From contig CALESU010000080.1 of the NCBI GenBank assembly GCA_937914905.1, positions 1-5,415 of the forward strand: DNA of 5,415 bases. Reading direction: 5' to 3'. Shown piece by piece: positions 1-4,717 of this stretch (position 1 is the stretch's first letter; each line of letters starts with the position of its first letter). Position numbers and translations under genes: made by a program. Source of the DNA: an uncultured bacterium. GTDB taxonomy: Bacteria; Patescibacteriota; Microgenomatia; UBA1406; GWC2-37-13. Below the pieces are notes generated by a model. The model saw only the letters and a list, made by a program, of their open reading frames with translations, searched no databases and was not told the origin of the DNA.

Positions 1-401
1 CTGAAATCAAAGAATTCTCACTCATAAAAAAAAAAGGACAATGGTTCGCGGTGACAAATAATCATTTAATTGAAATTGACGGCACCAATACATCGTACTA
101 TCCTTGGAGTTCGTTTGAAGAAGAGATAAAAACAAAAGTATACCCAGATGGAGTGATGGATATTATGTTGATTCGTAAAGATGAATCAGAAAAAATAAAT
201 GCTCAGAACCTTATAGATTCTCAAGGCACTTCTCAAACGGAGACTCTCAATGTGAATGTTTCGTTAAACGGGAAACAAATTGATATTGCAAAGATACTCC
301 AAGACCGTATTTCAAATAAAATAGTAGGAATTCTTAAAGTACCCCATGGCAGTCATCTTCTGAATCTGATTCGGCATAATATGGAGCGATTTCGAAAATA
401 A
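1..401 (+). CDS. Unrecognised protein, C-terminal part only (5' end outside window)
   Basis: The reading frame is open from base 3 to the TAA at 399-401 (132 residues), so the gene almost certainly begins upstream. A GTG at 51 could serve as a start, but the residues before it (EIKEFSLIKKKGQWFAV) read as normal protein and the only SD-like AGGA lies 12 nt from it, so I treat this as a truncated gene. The visible part is hydrophilic, with no membrane segment or signal peptide. It has an aromatic stretch (TSYYPWSSFEEEI), an acidic-polar linker rich in Asn, Gln, Ser and Thr, and a basic C-terminus ending NMERFRK. I do not recognise a family and assign no function. It ends 3 bp before the stop of the convergent tgt gene, with no room for a separate terminator. 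Confidence 0.65.
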   Translation, partial: EIKEFSLIKKKGQWFAVTNNHLIEIDGTNTSYYPWSSFEEEIKTKVYPDGVMDIMLIRKDESEKINAQNLIDSQGTSQTETLNVNVSLNGKQIDIAKILQDRISNKIVGILKVPHGSHLLNLIRHNMERFRK

Positions 402-404
402 AAA

Positions 405-1487
405 TCATTCAAAAAGCCCGCGCAATTTCTCCATCATTATTGAGTAAAATCTCAAGTTATGGATCGTGGCAAGTCTTCCTGCGGTCATGTCTCCAATTCG
501 GAATAGATGTGCAAGGTATGATTTTGAATATCGGGTGCACAGAATACAATCACACGCGGTTGATACGGGGGAGTCGTCTCGATAATATTTTTCTTTGTCA
601 GGGGTGTAATAACTGTAAAACTTCTCTTCATCAAGATCTATTCCGTCTATCGTTTTGGCGTTATACACATATAATCGTTTGTGCCGGGCGTCTCTGGTGG
701 GGAGTACACAATCAAACACACTCCATCCTTCTTTGACCAAACGAACCACTTCTTGCGGTTTTCCCACACCTAATCCATAGAGAATATAGTTTTCAGGGGA
801 ATGTTCTCGAATAACACGAGGAACATCATAGTTAAAATCGCCCCTATCATTCATCGGCCATCCTCCATATCCTAAGCCGTCAAATCCAATTTCAACCAAT
901 CGTTTCGTACATTCGGCACGTAACTCCAAGTGATCTCCTCCTTGAACTACACCAATCAAGTACGGTTTTTTACCCGTTTTGGGAGCATACGTATCAAATG
1001 CCTCTCTGCACTGTTTTGCCCACAGAATTGTTCGTTCCACCGTCGCACGCGCTTCCTCAAGACTTGCGCCGGGTGGTGTGAAATCATCGAGAACTACCAT
1101 AAGATCAGTTTTAAGAGCAAGTTGGATTTTGATCGAAAGTTCTGGAGTTAGTTTGGATTTAGGTTGATTGGGGAGTTGAAACGTGACCCCTTGGTCATTC
1201 ACTTTTCCTCCCACATTCTTGGCAATAGACATGACTTGAAATCCGCCCGAATCTGAGATGATAGCTCCGTGCCAATCCATAAACTTTCGTACGCCTCCTT
1301 GTTTTTTGATGACATCAGCTCCCGGACTCATATGGAGATGGAGCGTATTTACCAGAATTCCTGGAGTTTGAGTACTCTCAATGTCGGTATTATCGAGCGC
1401 TTTAACCACCGCTCTCGTTGCGTCTGGAAAAAAGAGAGGATAGGGGAGTTTTACTCCATCTAAGGTTTCAAACTGGGTGGGCGTCAT
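405..1487 (-). CDS. tgt: tRNA-guanine transglycosylase (queuine/preQ1 tRNA-ribosyltransferase), divergent, CPR-like
   Basis: This 360-residue cytoplasmic enzyme belongs to the Tgt family, which swaps guanine 34 of GUN-anticodon tRNAs for a 7-deazaguanine (preQ1 or queuine). Visible landmarks, with Zymomonas Tgt equivalents from memory: SDSGGFQVMS with general acid/base Asp79 (Asp102), VLDDFTPP with Asp134 (Asp156), VQGG with Gln182 (Gln203), and FDCVLPTR with nucleophile Asp259 (Asp280). The zinc site is Cys312, Cys314, Cys317 and His343, with the family spacing CxCxxC-x25-H. Three things are odd. The usual GGLAVGE substrate loop reads GGWPMND (208-214), the Cys of DECTP is Phe136, and about 15 extra residues lie between the nucleophile and the zinc site. 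The barrel and catalytic residues look intact, so it is probably active, but the base it inserts is uncertain. No queuosine synthesis or salvage gene is visible nearby. The ATG is preceded by AGGAG only 3 nt away. Confidence 0.93.
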   Translation of the reverse strand: MTPTQFETLDGVKLPYPLFFPDATRAVVKALDNTDIESTQTPGILVNTLHLHMSPGADVIKKQGGVRKFMDWHGAIISDSGGFQVMSIAKNVGGKVNDQGVTFQLPNQPKSKLTPELSIKIQLALKTDLMVVLDDFTPPGASLEEARATVERTILWAKQCREAFDTYAPKTGKKPYLIGVVQGGDHLELRAECTKRLVEIGFDGLGYGGWPMNDRGDFNYDVPRVIREHSPENYILYGLGVGKPQEVVRLVKEGWSVFDCVLPTRDARHKRLYVYNAKTIDGIDLDEEKFYSYYTPDKEKYYRDDSPVSTACDCILCTRYSKSYLAHLFRIGDMTAGRLATIHNLRFYSIMMEKLRGLFE

Positions 1488-1495
1488 AAGCTCCT

Positions 1496-1525
1496 ATTGT
1501 ATCATGAGATAGCATTTTCTTGCCA
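1496..1525 (-). promoter_or_regulatory. Candidate tgt promoter
   Basis: On the minus strand an extended -10 box (TGA-TACAAT, hexamer at 1496-1501) lies 8 nt before the tgt ATG. A weak -35 (TGGCAA, 1520-1525) lies 18 nt further upstream. Transcription from this box would begin almost at the start codon, downstream of the AGGAG motif (1491-1495), so the SD and this promoter may not both be functional. The -35 hexamer falls inside the left arm of the inverted repeat at 1520-1552. Confidence 0.35.
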
Positions 1526-1552
1526 TTTTCTGACTTGTAATCCCCATGGCAA
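1520..1552. repeat. Spaced inverted repeat in the tgt/kinase divergent promoter region
   Basis: TTGCCAT at 1520-1526 is matched by ATGGCAA at 1546-1552: perfect 7-bp arms with a 19-bp spacer. The left arm covers the candidate tgt -35. The right arm lies between the candidate -35 and -10 of the kinase gene. This layout would suit a dimeric regulator controlling both genes, but the arms are short enough to arise by chance. Confidence 0.35.
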
Positions 1553-1564
1553 ATCCCCTATACT
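1535..1564 (+). promoter_or_regulatory. Candidate promoter of the histidine kinase gene
   Basis: TTGTAA (1535-1540, four of six matches to TTGACA) and TATACT (1559-1564, five of six matches to TATAAT) are separated by 18 bp. Only 6 nt lie between the -10 box and the ATG at 1571, so transcription should begin at or next to the A of the start codon. No Shine-Dalgarno sequence is present (the preceding bases are GAAAAA), which fits a leaderless mRNA. Confidence 0.5.
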
Positions 1565-1570
1565 GAAAAA

Positions 1571-2923
1571 ATGGGATTCAACACCCTGAAGCATCAGGCA
1601 AAAGAACGTGCCCTCAAAACGAGACAATCCACCCTCACAATCCTTCTTACTCTTGGCATTGGAATTGGTGCTATGGCATTCACCACCTATAACGTCAGTA
1701 GTAATACCCATCGAATTTTGTTGCACAAAACGGAGAGTTTGGCACTTCTTTTAGATCCTGAGCACATCAATACATTGCAAGCAGATGATCGGGACGAAAC
1801 AAACCCCACCTATTTGTTTTACAAAATGAAGTTTGAGCAAATAAAAAACGTCAACCCTGAAATTCAGTTTGTGTACTTAATGAGGAGAGAGGCTGACGCT
1901 ATTGTGTTTCTTCTTGATTCTGTGGAAGAGGGTGGGGTAGATTATTCTCCCCCCGGGCAGGTGTATGAAGAAGCAACGCCAGAACTATATCGCACATTTG
2001 AAACGGGGAAAGCTTTTACGGAAATAGCCGGAGACAGATGGGGACATTGGCTTACGGGGTTTGCTCCGGTGCGAGATGAAACGGGAGCAGTGATTGCCGT
2101 CTTGGGAATAGATGCCAATTATTACACCGAATTTCTCATTCCCATTCTGAGATATAACGCGATTGTCGCGGGTGTTTTCGTCATGATTCTTGTCATGATG
2201 CTACTGAATCGAAGGCTTACAAAAATCCAAGAAAAAGCTCTTTCTGAAAAAAATGCCATTTTGCATGTCACCTCTCATGAAGTGAGAACGCCCCTCACGA
2301 GAATTAGGTGGGCTTGCGAACTTCTTTTGGACGGAGATCACCAAAAACTGAACCCAGAAGTATACGAAATCTTAAAACAAACCTATATAAGCTCTATTCA
2401 AATGATCGAAAGAATAAATATCCTCAAGTTGAGTATTGAGCTGAGTGACAGGAAAAAAACACCATTTAACGAGGTAGACCTCGTGCCGATCTACTCCAAA
2501 ATGATCCAACATTACACCTTATTTGCCAAACTTCAACATGTAACGCTCACTCACAAGGGTATGTTCCCTAAAAACATGCTCGTGAAAGGAATTGCCGAAT
2601 GGTACGAAACGATGGGAGCCATCATCTTTATGAACTGCCTATATTACTCGACTCCACAATCTGAGATTGTAACTGAGTTCCAGACGCACGAAAAATTCAT
2701 TCAAATCACTGTGCAAGGAGTTGGTTCTCCGATTCCTCAAGACCAGATCACAAAAATTTTTGAAGGTATTCATACTGACAATACGCTTACTGAACATACG
2801 GAAGCTACGGGAATGGGACTATATTTGGTTTCAAAATTATCGATGCTTATGGGAGGTTCTGTACGAGCAGAAGTTTCAGGAGACGTGACTCGCTTCATCC
2901 TTGAATTTCCTTTATCTTCCTAA
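1571..2923 (+). CDS. Membrane sensor histidine kinase with extracytoplasmic Cache/PDC-like sensor; orphan, degenerate G1 box
   Basis: This 450-residue two-component sensor sits in the cytoplasmic membrane. A basic N-terminus precedes membrane helix 1 (about 21-41). Residues 45-188 form an extracytoplasmic domain ending in a Cache/PDC-type signature (GDRWGHWLTGFAPVRD, then AVLGIDANYY). Helix 2 spans about 189-212, followed by a short linker with no HAMP domain that I can recognise. The DHp helix has the H-box SHEVRTPLTR with phosphoacceptor His236. The ATP-binding domain (about 340-450) keeps the N-box asparagine (Asn355), an F-box-like IFEGI (396-400) and the G2 box TGMGLYLVSK (Gly414, Gly416). 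Its G1 box, normally DxGxG, reads GVGSP (383-387), so the adenine-contacting Asp is Gly383. Either ATP binding is weakened or the site is remodelled. ATG 1571 is the first start after an in-frame stop at 1538. No response regulator is in the window, so partner and output are unknown. Confidence 0.9.
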   Translation: MGFNTLKHQAKERALKTRQSTLTILLTLGIGIGAMAFTTYNVSSNTHRILLHKTESLALLLDPEHINTLQADDRDETNPTYLFYKMKFEQIKNVNPEIQFVYLMRREADAIVFLLDSVEEGGVDYSPPGQVYEEATPELYRTFETGKAFTEIAGDRWGHWLTGFAPVRDETGAVIAVLGIDANYYTEFLIPILRYNAIVAGVFVMILVMMLLNRRLTKIQEKALSEKNAILHVTSHEVRTPLTRIRWACELLLDGDHQKLNPEVYEILKQTYISSIQMIERINILKLSIELSDRKKTPFNEVDLVPIYSKMIQHYTLFAKLQHVTLTHKGMFPKNMLVKGIAEWYETMGAIIFMNCLYYSTPQSEIVTEFQTHEKFIQITVQGVGSPIPQDQITKIFEGIHTDNTLTEHTEATGMGLYLVSKLSMLMGGSVRAEVSGDVTRFILEFPLSS

Positions 2924-2943
2924 ATTTACCGTTCCTCATCCGG

Positions 2944-2949
2944 TATAAT
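2944..2949 (+). promoter_or_regulatory. -10 box of the tRNA-Ser promoter
   Basis: A perfect TATAAT lies 12 nt before the mature tRNA 5' end, which places the transcription start near 2956 with a short 5' leader for RNase P to remove. No convincing -35 is seen 16-18 bp upstream (the region is TAAATTT). A 5-bp inverted repeat, TACCG (2927-2931) with CGGTA (2941-2945), overlaps the box. It is too weak to call a terminator for the upstream kinase. Confidence 0.55.
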
Positions 2950-2961
2950 GTGATGATATTT

Positions 2962-3046
2962 GGAGAGGTCGCATAGTGGCCGAGTGCAGCGGTTTACTAA
3001 ACCGCCGTGGGGCAACTCACCGAGGGTTCGAATCCCTCCCTCTCCG
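2962..3046 (+). tRNA. tRNA-Ser, anticodon ACT (A34 in place of the expected GCT)
   Basis: This is a complete class II tRNA of 85 nt. The acceptor stem GGAGAGG (2962-2968) pairs with CCTCTCC (3039-3045), and the discriminator is G3046, as in serine tRNAs. CCA is not encoded; CAGC follows. The D stem is GCA (2971-2973) with TGC (2985-2987), and the loop holds the conserved A14, G15 and GG. The anticodon stem GCGGT (2989-2993) pairs with ACCGC (3001-3005) around the 7-nt loop TTACTAA, giving anticodon ACT at 2996-2998 after U33. A 16-nt variable region (3006-3021) forms the 5-bp extra arm typical of tRNA-Ser. The T arm is GAGGG-TTCGAAT-CCCTC (3022-3038). Everything says serine, but ACU would read AGU, while bacteria normally use GCU for both AGU and AGC. 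No intron is present. Confidence 0.93.
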
Positions 3047-3060
3047 CAGCAAAATCATAA

Positions 3061-3072
3061 GCTCATATGAGC
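3061..3072. repeat. 12-bp perfect palindrome between tRNA-Ser and the CheD-like gene
   Basis: GCTCATATGAGC is a perfect 12-bp palindrome, 14 bp after the tRNA and 34 bp before the ATG at 3107. The position would suit an operator upstream of the 3107 gene, overlapping the area where its -35 should lie. No T-tract follows, so it is a poor intrinsic terminator for the tRNA. Confidence 0.4.
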
Positions 3073-3093
3073 ACTTCCTAACTTATTCACAAG

Positions 3094-3099
3094 TAAATA
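3094..3099 (+). promoter_or_regulatory. Candidate -10 box for the CheD-like gene
   Basis: TAAATA lies 7 nt before the ATG at 3107 and there is no SD-like sequence before that ATG, so a transcript from this box would be leaderless. The assignment is weak: it is one hexamer in AT-rich DNA with no good -35. The case depends on the same geometry at the kinase gene. Confidence 0.25.
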
Positions 3100-3106
3100 T
3101 CCGCAT

Positions 3107-4099
3107 ATGGAAAATACTTCACCTTTTGAAACAGAGCATACTCAAGGTACCCCTATTCTATCTTTAGTTGCCCCAGAATTTGACACCATACAACCGAGTG
3201 ATAGCGCGTTACTTGTTCATTTGAAACAATGCCAACTTAATGGAGCGCCTTTTCTATCTGATATTCCTGGTGTAATCGCGGGATTAATTACGAATCCTTC
3301 AGTAATTGTCCATTGGGCTGAATTAACTGATTATTTAAAAACGGCAGAACAGTATGGTGCTCATCAAAAAAAATTAATGGACATACTGCAAATGTCTCAC
3401 TCGAGTATTACTTATTCACAAGGAATGGGCGTTGTTGGAATTTCACGAACTGGTGATGATGGTTTTGTAGCCTGCAATAATTATGAAGACTGTATTTGCA
3501 TTGCTATGGTTTCTCGAGGAAAAGGCGCAGCCCAAATACATATTAGTCCAAGAGTTTTTTCAGAAGAAATCGCTGCAGCAGAATTTAGTAATCAGGAGAT
3601 GCGCGATGACAGGCTTGATGTTCAATTGGCAGTTCGCCTTCATCATTTGTTGTATCCAGAACAATATCGTGATTTAACATTAGTTGATGCCGCTTTAGAA
3701 CGCGCACGTATTGATACATCTTTTTCAGCGCAATTATGGAGTGAAGTCTTATCAAACGATGAGCTAAGAGAAATTGAGTTTACTACTATAGGTGGTAATC
3801 CCGAATCTCAACGACATATTAATAATCTACTTAAAAATGGAGGCTCAATGAGACTAAAAAAGACAAGAATTGTAGATAGATTCCTACCTATTGCAAGAAT
3901 GAATCAATTAAGGAGTGTTAATTACAGAACAAGTACAGGAAATAGCATAACGAAAGAGGTATTCGTTGGTGCTAAAGGCATATTAATTCGCGAACAAAAT
4001 GATCCACGACATCGTATATTTTCTTTGCCCAACAACGCAACTACCGTAGATTCTTTGAATGAAGCTAATCCATTTTCAAACTTTATCCCTCTTAGTTAG
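3107..4099 (+). CDS. Unnamed 330-residue protein with a tentative CheD-like glutamine deamidase fold
   Basis: This is a soluble protein with no signal peptide or membrane segment. Residues 1-100 are a mostly helical extension that I do not recognise. From about 105, the order of motifs resembles CheD, a papain-like deamidase of chemoreceptor glutamines: a GMGVVGIS strand, then YEDCICIAM with Cys129, then AAQIHISP with His145. This matches CheD's LGSCV...GGxxHxMLP, where Cys and His are 17 apart (16 here). Further on, TIGGNPESQRHINNLLKNG (227-245) and RSVNYRTSTGN (269-279) resemble the CheD 'GG..IG.RN' turn and its final RxVxFDxxTG strand. The CheD catalytic Thr position appears to be Cys123. 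The match is recalled by eye and could be wrong. No chemotaxis gene is nearby. ATG 3107 is the first start after the in-frame TGA at 3068 and lacks an SD. The gene looks richer in AT codons (many TTA and AAT) than the kinase or the SDR. Confidence 0.8.
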   Translation: MENTSPFETEHTQGTPILSLVAPEFDTIQPSDSALLVHLKQCQLNGAPFLSDIPGVIAGLITNPSVIVHWAELTDYLKTAEQYGAHQKKLMDILQMSHSSITYSQGMGVVGISRTGDDGFVACNNYEDCICIAMVSRGKGAAQIHISPRVFSEEIAAAEFSNQEMRDDRLDVQLAVRLHHLLYPEQYRDLTLVDAALERARIDTSFSAQLWSEVLSNDELREIEFTTIGGNPESQRHINNLLKNGGSMRLKKTRIVDRFLPIARMNQLRSVNYRTSTGNSITKEVFVGAKGILIREQNDPRHRIFSLPNNATTVDSLNEANPFSNFIPLS

Positions 4100-4123
4100 T
4101 GTCATAATAGAAAGATTCCAATA

Positions 4124-4131
4124 CCCCCCCC
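4124..4131 (+). repeat. C8 homopolymer tract
   Basis: Eight consecutive C residues stand in otherwise AT-rich intergenic DNA, directly before an ATG at 4132. Tracts of this length are prone to slippage. It could alter spacing or frame for a start at 4132, but it lies upstream of the preferred start at 4183, so any effect would be on promoter geometry. Confidence 0.6.
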
Positions 4132-4148
4132 ATGTTCTCCGCAAATGT

Positions 4149-4168
4149 TGTAATATCTAAATATTACA
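4149..4168. promoter_or_regulatory. Operator-like inverted repeat before the small membrane protein gene
   Basis: TGTAATAT-N4-ATATTACA has perfect 8-bp arms (4149-4156 and 4161-4168) around a 4-bp spacer. It ends 14 bp before the ATG at 4183 and overlaps a possible -10 box, CATAAT (4167-4172). The symmetry, arm length and position are those expected of a dimeric repressor site. It supports the start at 4183, because a start at 4132 would place the repeat inside coding sequence. Confidence 0.5.
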
Positions 4169-4182
4169 TAATTCACAAATCT

Positions 4183-4362
4183 ATGAATATTCAAAAAGTA
4201 CTGAGTGGTATTATGATTCTATGCGGGATTGGGATTATTGTTGTTGTTGGGCTTGCCATGGCAAACGGTACAGACATGGTAGATAATCTTAAAACCGGAG
4301 GAATTGGTTTAGGAATGATACTATTTGGTTTTATATTTTATTTCAAGAAAACCCAAAAATAG
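4183..4362 (+). CDS. Small two-helix membrane protein of unknown function
   Basis: From ATG 4183 this encodes 59 residues: a short basic N-terminus (MNIQK), a Gly/Ile/Val-rich membrane helix at about 6-27, a polar loop NGTDMVDNLK (28-37), a second Gly-rich helix at about 38-54, and a basic tail KKTQK. The charges suggest that both ends face the cytoplasm. An in-frame ATG at 4132 would add 17 residues (MFSANVVISKYYIIHKS). I prefer 4183 because the longer form would run through the inverted repeat at 4149-4168 and starts right after the C8 tract; neither start has an SD. I do not recognise a family. Two-helix proteins of this size are common as accessory subunits, toxins or envelope-stress proteins, and nothing here decides between them. 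There is no clear terminator after it; the first GC-rich hairpin lies about 70 bp downstream. Confidence 0.6.
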   Translation: MNIQKVLSGIMILCGIGIIVVVGLAMANGTDMVDNLKTGGIGLGMILFGFIFYFKKTQK

Positions 4363-4433
4363 AAGAATAGTTTTTATCATAATTAATACCAACAACGTTT
4401 CATTCTCTACGCATTTTGATAAAAAGTCTTACG

Positions 4434-4447
4434 AGCCCCTTGGGGCT
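4434..4447. terminator. Candidate transcription terminator hairpin
   Basis: AGCCCC and GGGGCT form a 6-bp GC-rich stem around TT (or a 5-bp stem with a CTTG tetraloop). On the plus strand it is followed by TACTAATAAA, a poor T-tract. On the minus strand a T5 run follows 8 nt beyond the stem. It is the strongest simple hairpin between the membrane protein gene and the dehydrogenase, but it is an imperfect intrinsic terminator in either direction. Confidence 0.35.
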
Positions 4448-4616
4448 TACTAATAAATCATTTGAAACTTCATTACTTTAAACTCAATCCTGCAGAAGGA
4501 AACACACCCTAAGGGCCCTAAAGGAAATAGTGTCAGGCTCTAACCTTATTGGATTGTTTACGTTTCCTCACCATTTCTTAGTGTTTACGAAGTCAAGGTG
4601 CCACTTTTTGGAATAG

Positions 4617-4628
4617 TGGATATATCCA
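4617..4628. repeat. 12-bp palindrome upstream of the dehydrogenase promoter
   Basis: TGGATATATCCA is a perfect 12-bp palindrome, 38 bp upstream of the TATAAT box of the next gene. It is a candidate regulator site by position and symmetry. The AT-rich centre makes a chance origin plausible. Confidence 0.35.
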
Positions 4629-4666
4629 TATTTGAAGAAAGAAATGATTTGCTTCTGAGTTCAGTA

Positions 4667-4672
4667 TATAAT
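4667..4672 (+). promoter_or_regulatory. -10 box of the short-chain dehydrogenase gene
   Basis: A perfect TATAAT is placed 45 nt before the ATG at 4718, giving a leader of about 40 nt that includes the SD. I see no good -35 at 16-18 bp; TTGCTT (4649-4654) is too close and TTGAAG (4632-4637) too far. Confidence 0.45.
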
Positions 4673-4703
4673 TTAATGAGTTTCAAATTACCAAATTTCT
4701 TTT

Positions 4704-4709
4704 AAGGAG
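4704..4709 (+). promoter_or_regulatory. Strong Shine-Dalgarno site of the dehydrogenase gene
   Basis: AAGGAG lies 8 nt before ATG 4718, a near-ideal ribosome binding site that fixes the start. It contrasts with the kinase and 3107 genes, which have none. Confidence 0.85.
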
Positions 4710-4717
4710 ATAAAATC

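Larger units (their letters stand above)
4363..4717. other. 355-bp gene-free stretch rich in inverted repeats
   Basis: I see no supported gene, tRNA or known riboswitch here. In order it holds: TTTTTATCA (4371-4379) inverted against TGATAAAAA (4417-4425); the GC-rich hairpin AGCCCC-TT-GGGGCT (4434-4447); AGGAAAC (4497-4503) inverted against GTTTCCT (4562-4568), enclosing the palindrome AGGGCCCT (4512-4519); GTTTACG repeated at 4556-4562 and 4583-4589; and the palindrome TGGATATATCCA (4617-4628). The promoter and SD of the dehydrogenase close the region. A structured RNA or decayed gene is possible but unproven. Confidence 0.5.

Noticed and set aside
1..401. RecA-like C-terminus for the truncated first gene (KKKGQWFAV resembles a RecA segment)
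   Set aside because: The resemblance is limited to a few residues and nothing else in the 132 residues follows RecA order or motifs.
405..407. UGA recoded as glycine (as in Gracilibacteria/Absconditabacteria)
   Set aside because: TGA ends tgt at the normal family length, and no in-frame TGA occurs in tgt, the kinase, the 3107 gene or the dehydrogenase.
440..1463. Several plus-strand open frames opposite tgt (440-736, 930-1151, 979-1167, 1269-1463)
   Set aside because: They lie antisense to a well-supported tgt gene, have low-complexity or Cys/Arg-rich translations typical of shadow frames, and overlap one another.
342..1551. 10-mer CCCCATGGCA repeated at 342-351 and 1542-1551
   Set aside because: It is a single short match with no shared flanks; one copy is inside coding sequence, so chance is the simplest explanation.
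1502..1726. Minus-strand frame of 74 codons overlapping the kinase start
   Set aside because: It is antisense to the kinase N-terminus and occupies the divergent promoter region. The translation resembles no protein.
3022..3046. tRNA 3' end as an integration (att) site
   Set aside because: I see no second copy of the T-arm or acceptor sequence downstream in the window and no integrase gene, so there is no support beyond the general habit of tRNA genes.
2976..3167. Plus-strand open frame of 63 codons across the tRNA
   Set aside because: It runs through the tRNA-Ser and into the 3107 gene in another frame. The tRNA structure fully explains the first part.
3483..3677. Plus-strand frame of 64 codons inside the 3107 gene
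   Set aside because: It is an out-of-frame shadow of the larger gene, whose translation has coherent motifs at this place.
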